Source: Roseomonas sp. AR75 (GTDB taxonomy: Bacteria > Pseudomonadota > Alphaproteobacteria > Acetobacterales > Acetobacteraceae). From it: 64,000 nt of DNA. A model generated the notes under the pieces. That model did not search any database. It was not told the DNA's origin and saw only the letters and a list, made by a program, of their open reading frames with translations. The DNA is taken from assembly GCF_005222815.1 (NCBI RefSeq), contig NZ_STGB01000004.1, positions 868,001 to 932,000 on the forward strand. Direction: 5' to 3'. Both the position numbers and the translations under genes were made by a program. Positions 59,451 to 64,000 of the stretch are shown piece after piece; position 1 is the first letter of the stretch, and each line of letters opens with the position of its first letter.

Positions 59451-61007
59451 ATGAGACGACGCGACCTGACGGCGCTTGGCGCCGCATCCTTCCTGGCGCT
59501 CGGCAAGGGGCGAGAGGCGGTGGCGCAGGCCACCGGCGCGCGACTGCTGACGATTGCGGTGCCGATCGACCCGCAGAACCTCGATCCGTCCACCAACACC
59601 GCGAATGTGGTGGCGATCATCAACCAGAATGTCTTCGAGCCGCTCTACACCTATGACGGCGAGTGGCGCGTGCAGCCCATGCTGGCGGCGGGGATGCCGG
59701 TCTATGCCGATGGCGGCAAGCTCATGACCATTCCGCTGCGTTCGGGCGTGCGCTTCCACAATGGTGCGACGATGACGGCCGATGACGTGGTCGCTTCGCT
59801 CGAACGCTGGCAGAAGCTGTCGATCCGCGGGCGCCTCGCGGCGCAGACCATCGAGAGCGTCACTGCGACAGGTCCGCTGGAAGTGCAGATCAAGCTGAAG
59901 GCGCCCTTCGCCACGCTGCTGCACATGTTCGCCTTCTTCAACGCAGCGATGGCTGTCATGCCGGCCTCCATCGCGCGCGAGACGACGGGCGGGCCGCTGG
60001 GCAATGTGGAGCAGTTTGTCGGCACCGGCCCTTTCCGCCTGACGGAGCGCCGGCCTGACCAGTATGTGCGGCTGCAGAAGTTCGACGAATACACGCCATC
60101 CTCGCTGCCCTTCTCCGGCTATGCCGGCCGGCGCGAAGCGATGGTGCAGGAACTGCGCTTCATCCCCGTGCCGAATGCCGGCACGCGGCTGCAATCCATC
60201 CTCTCCGGCCAGTACGACGTGGCCGACAATGTGCCGACCGAATTCGTCAGCCGCATCCGCCGCAGCCAGAACGCCGAGGCGCTGGTGGTGAAATGGAGCG
60301 GCTGGATCCAGATGGTGATGAACACGCGCCAGGGTCCCACGCAGAACGTGCTGGTGCGTCGCGCCGTGCAGGCGGCGCTGGATCCGACCGCCATCATGAC
60401 GGCGGGCTTCGGCAACCCGGAGTTCTTCGGGATCGGCGGCAGCCTGTATCCCGAAGGCGCCCCGCTGCACTCCACGGCCGGCATCGAGCTCTACAACCAG
60501 CGCAATCCCGCGAAGGCGCGACAATTGCTGGCGGAGGCGGGCTATTCCGGCCAGCCCTTCCGCTTCATCACCAGCCAGCAATACGACTTCGTCTACAAAT
60601 CCGTGCTGGTGGCCGCGGACAATCTCCGTGCGGCGGGCATGACCGTGGAAGTGGTGCTGATGGACTGGGCCAGCGTGCTGCAGCGGCGCAACAACCCGGA
60701 GATCTGGGAGGCGTATTTCACCTTCCACAACTTCGTGCCGGAGCCGAGCCTCATCACCTTCATGAACCCGAGCTTCCCGGGCTGGTGGGACACGCCGCAG
60801 AAGCGCGAGGCGTTGGCCGCCTTCACCGGCACGCTGGTCGAGGCGGAGCGCGTGGCAGCCTGGCACAAGCTGCAGCAGGTGATGATGGAGGACGCGCAGA
60901 CCATCACGGTCGGCAGCTACTACGGCCTGATGGCGCATAACCGCAGCGTGCGCGGCCTGCAGCCCTTCCTGCAGACGCCGTATTTCAACGTGTCGAAGGG
61001 GCGCTGA
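59451..61007 (+). CDS. Peptide/opine-type ABC transporter binding protein (SBP family 5)
   Basis: 518 residues. Begins MRRRDLTALGAASFLALGKG, a twin-arginine-like signal lacking a fully hydrophobic core, ending AVAQA. Family 5 landmarks: AIINQNVFEPLYTYDGEW, IPLRSGVRFHNGATMTADDV, LVRRAVQAALDPTAIMTAGF, KARQLLAEAGYSGQPFRFIT. GGAGG precedes the ATG at 59451; the frame runs upstream to 59400 but that start lacks a site. First gene of a second complete importer; its order (SBP-B-C-D-F) and position next to the flavoenzyme suggest uptake of its substrate. Confidence 0.9.
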   Translation: MRRRDLTALGAASFLALGKGREAVAQATGARLLTIAVPIDPQNLDPSTNTANVVAIINQNVFEPLYTYDGEWRVQPMLAAGMPVYADGGKLMTIPLRSGVRFHNGATMTADDVVASLERWQKLSIRGRLAAQTIESVTATGPLEVQIKLKAPFATLLHMFAFFNAAMAVMPASIARETTGGPLGNVEQFVGTGPFRLTERRPDQYVRLQKFDEYTPSSLPFSGYAGRREAMVQELRFIPVPNAGTRLQSILSGQYDVADNVPTEFVSRIRRSQNAEALVVKWSGWIQMVMNTRQGPTQNVLVRRAVQAALDPTAIMTAGFGNPEFFGIGGSLYPEGAPLHSTAGIELYNQRNPAKARQLLAEAGYSGQPFRFITSQQYDFVYKSVLVAADNLRAAGMTVEVVLMDWASVLQRRNNPEIWEAYFTFHNFVPEPSLITFMNPSFPGWWDTPQKREALAAFTGTLVEAERVAAWHKLQQVMMEDAQTITVGSYYGLMAHNRSVRGLQPFLQTPYFNVSKGR

Positions 61008-61013
61008 GCAGGA

Positions 61014-61967
61014 GTGTTCGCCTACGGCCTGCTGCGCAAGCTGGGCAGCGTCGTCGCGGTGATGTTCATCGTCGCGACGACGGTCTTCGTGATCTCCCGC
61101 GTCATACCGGGCGACCCGGCGGGGGTGATGCTGGGTGCCGCGGCGACGCCCGAGGAGATCGCGCGGCTGCGCGTGGAACTCGGCCTCGATCGGCCGCTGC
61201 CGGTCCAATACGTGGAGTTCATGGGCCAACTGCTGCGGCTGGATCTCGGGCAGTCCATCTTCCTGGGCCAGCCGGTGCTGGAAGCGATCATCGAACGCTC
61301 CGGGCTGACCTTCGCGCTCTGCGCCTTCGCCACCACGCTGTCCGTGCTGATCGGATTGCCGCTGGGCATCGTCGCCGGCGTCTGGCGCGGCAGTTGGGTG
61401 GATCGCGCAGCATCGGGCTTCGCCTTGCTGGGCGCGAGCCTGCCCTCCTTCTGGATCGCGCTGGTGCTCATCCGCTACCTGGCCGCCGAAACCGGCTGGT
61501 TTCCCGTGTCGGGCTGGGGCGGGCCGGACGCCACCATGCCGGAGCGGCTGCACCACCTGATCCTGCCGGCGATCGTGCTCGCGCTCCCACCGGGCGTGCT
61601 GCTGCTGCGGACCACACGCGCCGGCATGATGGACGTTCTTTCGCAGGACTATGTGCGCACGGCGCGCGCGAAGGGGCTTGCACCCTGGACGGTGGTGATG
61701 AAGCACGCGCTGCGCAACACCATGCTGCCCCTGGTGACCGTGATCGGGCTCACCGTCGCCATGCTGGTCGGGCGGACAGTGGTGACGGAGACGGTGTTCG
61801 GATTGCCCGGCATCGGGAACATGGTGATCGCCGGCGTGCAGCGGCGGGACTATCCGGTGATCCAGGGCGTGCTCATGGTGATCTCCGGCTTCTACGTGCT
61901 GCTGAACCTGTTCGTGGACATCCTCTACACGCGGCTCGATCCGCGGCTGCGCGGCCGCTTCGCGTGA
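61014..61967 (+). CDS. ABC transporter permease (DppB-like)
   Basis: 317 residues from a GTG with AGCAGGA directly upstream, 6 nt after the binding-protein stop. N-terminal LRKLGSVVAVMFIVATTVFV, then PGDPAGVMLGAAATPEEIAR, LGLDRPLPVQYVEFMGQLLR, the EAA-like YVRTARAKGLAPWTVVMKHA, and VVTETVFGLPGIGNMVIAGV, all standard for DppB-type permeases. Six membrane segments expected. Overlaps the next gene by 4 nt. Confidence 0.92.
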   Translation: MFAYGLLRKLGSVVAVMFIVATTVFVISRVIPGDPAGVMLGAAATPEEIARLRVELGLDRPLPVQYVEFMGQLLRLDLGQSIFLGQPVLEAIIERSGLTFALCAFATTLSVLIGLPLGIVAGVWRGSWVDRAASGFALLGASLPSFWIALVLIRYLAAETGWFPVSGWGGPDATMPERLHHLILPAIVLALPPGVLLLRTTRAGMMDVLSQDYVRTARAKGLAPWTVVMKHALRNTMLPLVTVIGLTVAMLVGRTVVTETVFGLPGIGNMVIAGVQRRDYPVIQGVLMVISGFYVLLNLFVDILYTRLDPRLRGRFA

Positions 61968-62767
61968 GCCGGGTGAAGCCTTTCGTGGCGATCGGCCTGC
62001 TGGTGCTGGCGGTGCTGTTCGTCTCGCCCTGGATGACGAGTGTCGATCCGCTGAAGCTGTCGGTCATGGATCGCCTGAAGCCGCCATCGGCGCTGCATCC
62101 CTTCGGCACCGACGATTTCGGTCGCGACGTCTTCGCGCGCGTCGCGCACGGCGCGCGGCTGTCGCTGATCATCGGCTTCCTGGTAACGGCGGTGGCCACG
62201 CTGCTGGGCACGGCGATCGGCCTTGCCGCGGGCTTCTTCCGCCGCGCGGATCCCTTCCTCGCACGGCTGCTGGACGCGATGATGGCCTTTCCGGACATCC
62301 TGCTCGCGGTCGCGCTGATGGCGGCCTTCGGGCAGAACCTGGGCAATGTCGTCATCGCGCTCGGGCTGGTCTATGCGCCGCGTGTCGCGCGCGTGGTGCG
62401 CGCCTCCACCCTCGCGCAGCGGGGCATGCTGTTCGTGGAGGCAGCGGAATCGATGGGTGCGGGGCGGCTGCGCATCCTGCTGCTGCATGTGCTACCGAAC
62501 ATCCTCCCGGTGCTGTTCGTCCAGGCCACCTTCGTCTTCGCCTATGCGCTGCTGACGGAATCGGCGCTGTCCTTCCTGGGCGTCGGCGTGCCGCCGGAAG
62601 TGCCGACGCTCGGCAACATGATCGCCGCCGCCCAGCTCTATTTTGACGACGCTGCCTGGCTGATCCTGTTCCCCGGCGCCGCCATCGCGCTGGCGGTGCT
62701 CTGCCTGCAGATGGTGGGCGACGGCCTGCGCGACGCGCTGGACCCGATCCTGCGCGGCGCCGAATGA
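61964..62767 (+). CDS. ABC transporter permease (DppC-like)
   Basis: 267 residues from a GTG at 61964 (GTGA overlap). Short N-terminal helix VAIGLLVLAVLFVSPWM, the DppC entry motif HPFGTDDFGRDVFARVAHGA, and EAA-like VEAAESMGAGRLRILLLHVL with GVGVPPEVPTLGNMI afterwards. Long frames upstream overlap the previous permease and are antiparallel artefacts or unsupported extensions. Confidence 0.91.
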   Translation: MSRVKPFVAIGLLVLAVLFVSPWMTSVDPLKLSVMDRLKPPSALHPFGTDDFGRDVFARVAHGARLSLIIGFLVTAVATLLGTAIGLAAGFFRRADPFLARLLDAMMAFPDILLAVALMAAFGQNLGNVVIALGLVYAPRVARVVRASTLAQRGMLFVEAAESMGAGRLRILLLHVLPNILPVLFVQATFVFAYALLTESALSFLGVGVPPEVPTLGNMIAAAQLYFDDAAWLILFPGAAIALAVLCLQMVGDGLRDALDPILRGAE

Positions 62768-63759
62768 GCACACCGCTGCTCGAGGTGCGCAACCTCTCCG
62801 TCGAGTTCCGCCAGCGGGGCGGTGCAGTCCGCGCGGTGCAGGATGTGGGGTTCGCGCTGCAGGCCGGGCGCACCTTCGCGCTGGTCGGCGAATCCGGCTC
62901 CGGCAAGTCGGTGACAAGCCTGGCCATCATGCGCCTGCTGGCGGCGCCGGCGGGGCGCATCACCGGTGGCGCGGTGTTGCTGCACGCGGAGGGACGAACG
63001 CTCGATCTGGTGCAACTGTCGGAACGTGAGATGCGCCGCGTGCGCGGTCGGCTGGCAGCGATGGTGTTCCAGGAGCCGATGACCAGCCTCAACCCGGTGC
63101 TGCCGGTGGGCGAGCAGATCGCCGAGGTGCTGCGCCTGCATCTGGGGATGGATCACGGCGCGGCGGCGAAGCAGGCGGTGCATCTGCTTGACCGCGTCGG
63201 CATCCCCGACGCGCCGCGCCGCGCGCGCGAGTATCCGCATGAGCTGTCCGGGGGCATGCGACAGCGCGTGATGATCGCCATCGCGCTGGCCTGCAAGCCG
63301 CTGCTGATGATCGCGGACGAGCCGACCACGGCGCTGGACGTCACAATCCAGGCACAGATGCTGGCGCTGATCCGCGAGTTGCAGGACGAGACCGGCATGG
63401 CCGTGCTGTTCATCACGCACAATCTGGGCGTGGTCGCGGAGATCGCCGATGATGTCGCCGTGATGTACGGTGGACAGTTCGTCGAGACGGGCGCCACGGC
63501 CGATGTGCTGGCACGGCCGCGGCATCCCTACACGTCCGCTCTGCTCGACAGCCTGCCGCCGGAGATCGGCAGCCAGGCACCGCCGCGTCAGCCGCTGCGC
63601 GCCATTCCCGGCGGCGTCGTGAACCTGCGCGCGCCGCCGCAGGGCTGCCGCTTCGCGGAACGCTGCGCGTTGCGCATCGACGCCTGCGAGGCCGCTCCGG
63701 TGCCGCTGCGCGTCCTTGATGATGGCGCCGTGCGCTGCATCCGCGCCGGTGCCGCATGA
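62764..63759 (+). CDS. Peptide-type ABC transporter ATPase (DppD-like)
   Basis: 331 residues. Walker A VGESGSGKSVTSLAIMRLL, Q-loop MVFQEPMTSLNP, signature ELSGGMRQRVMIAIALACKP, Walker B LLMIADEPTTALDVTIQAQM, switch His LFITHNLGVV, and the family C-terminal motif GCRFAERCALRIDACE. ATGA overlap with the permease and with the following ATPase gene. Confidence 0.93.
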   Translation: MSTPLLEVRNLSVEFRQRGGAVRAVQDVGFALQAGRTFALVGESGSGKSVTSLAIMRLLAAPAGRITGGAVLLHAEGRTLDLVQLSEREMRRVRGRLAAMVFQEPMTSLNPVLPVGEQIAEVLRLHLGMDHGAAAKQAVHLLDRVGIPDAPRRAREYPHELSGGMRQRVMIAIALACKPLLMIADEPTTALDVTIQAQMLALIRELQDETGMAVLFITHNLGVVAEIADDVAVMYGGQFVETGATADVLARPRHPYTSALLDSLPPEIGSQAPPRQPLRAIPGGVVNLRAPPQGCRFAERCALRIDACEAAPVPLRVLDDGAVRCIRAGAA

Positions 63760-64000
63760 CGGTGCTGCTGGATGTCGCGGCACTGACGAAGGAGTTTCCG
63801 CTGCCCGGCGGGCGCGTGTTCCGCGCCGTCGAAGACGTCGCCTTCCGCCTGGGTCACGGCGAGATCCTGGGGCTTGTCGGGGAGTCCGGCAGCGGGAAGA
63901 CCACGGTCGGTCGCTGCCTGCTGCGCCTGACGGAGCCGACGCGCGGGCAACTGGTGTTCGACGGGACGGACCTGATGACACTGCCGCGCGAGGCGCTGCG
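63756..64000 (+). CDS. Peptide-type ABC transporter ATPase (DppF-like), 5' part
   Basis: Begins MTVLLDVAALTKEFPLPGGR with an ATG overlapping the previous stop, continues to Walker A GLVGESGSGKTTVGRCLLRL and FDGTDLMTLPREALR, then leaves the window at codon 81. It is the second ATPase of this importer. Signature, Walker B and C-terminal motifs are beyond the edge. Confidence 0.9.
   Translation, partial: MTVLLDVAALTKEFPLPGGRVFRAVEDVAFRLGHGEILGLVGESGSGKTTVGRCLLRLTEPTRGQLVFDGTDLMTLPREAL

Noticed and set aside
59304..61706. An 800-codon minus-strand open frame over the second importer
   Set aside because: Antisense to a binding protein and permease with clear family motifs.

Overview
This window is high-GC DNA (about 70% by eye) with dense genes and many 1-4 nt start/stop overlaps. 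Gene families and layout suggest an alphaproteobacterium of the Rhodospirillales/Acetobacteraceae type (Roseomonas-like). That assignment rests on family content only, because no rRNA or tRNA gene is visible. I found no CRISPR array, prophage or replication origin.

Layout: 1-1.3 kb holds the 5' end of tsaE and a TrxR-like ferredoxin-NADP reductase. 1.4-10 kb on the minus strand holds an envelope set (membrane protein, lipoprotein, lytic transglycosylase), a small ETFPASDPP-motif protein and a large filamentous-haemagglutinin-type exoprotein. 10.1-13.8 kb is a plus-strand operon: GntR regulator, isopropylmalate/tartrate dehydrogenase-like enzyme, nitroreductase and MFS carrier. 13.8-23.4 kb on the minus strand is an eight-gene, translationally coupled operon: peptide-type ABC importer, metal-dependent amidohydrolase, GlcD-type flavin oxidase, and a tandem alpha/beta hydrolase that lacks Ser, Asp or Cys at both nucleophile positions. 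23.4-28.7 kb holds a cupin protein and a plus-strand set of acyl-CoA ligase, isochorismatase-type hydrolase, dihydropyrimidinase-like hydrolase and a second GntR regulator. 29.8-36.3 kb is a complete SUF iron-sulfur operon (Rrf2-sufB-C-D-S-U-T-A) behind a promoter with a palindromic operator candidate.

The most unusual structure lies just after sufA. Positions 36274-37675 form a 1.4-kb segment bounded by 26-bp terminal inverted repeats (24/26 matching). It has further subterminal copies of the repeat at both ends and a short flanking direct repeat (GCCCG), but no recognisable transposase. It carries two unrecognised small genes and a long bulged hairpin. I read it as a non-autonomous mobile insertion cassette with IS21-like ends, lying between the suf operon and a hairpin that may once have been its terminator.

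37.7-48.7 kb on the minus strand holds an RTX-tailed 5'-nucleotidase (type I secretion substrate), a Na/Ca exchanger, and a cytochrome c oxidase operon (CoxB with fused cytochrome c, CoxA-CoxC fusion, CtaG, a cytochrome c, a small membrane protein). That operon is headed by a FixJ-like regulator whose phosphoacceptor Asp is Asn. 49-52.6 kb holds a Gln-rich PRC-barrel protein, a DUF2254 membrane protein and a solute-binding-type protein with no signal peptide. 52.7-64 kb is a second catabolic region: acyl-CoA ligase, divergent IclR regulator, a three-subunit HcnABC/opine-oxidase/D-hydroxyproline-dehydrogenase-like flavoenzyme, a Rossmann protein, and a second peptide/opine-type ABC importer running off the right edge. 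The two ABC/oxidase regions look like separate uptake-plus-oxidation pathways for small nitrogenous compounds; their substrates cannot be read from the sequence.
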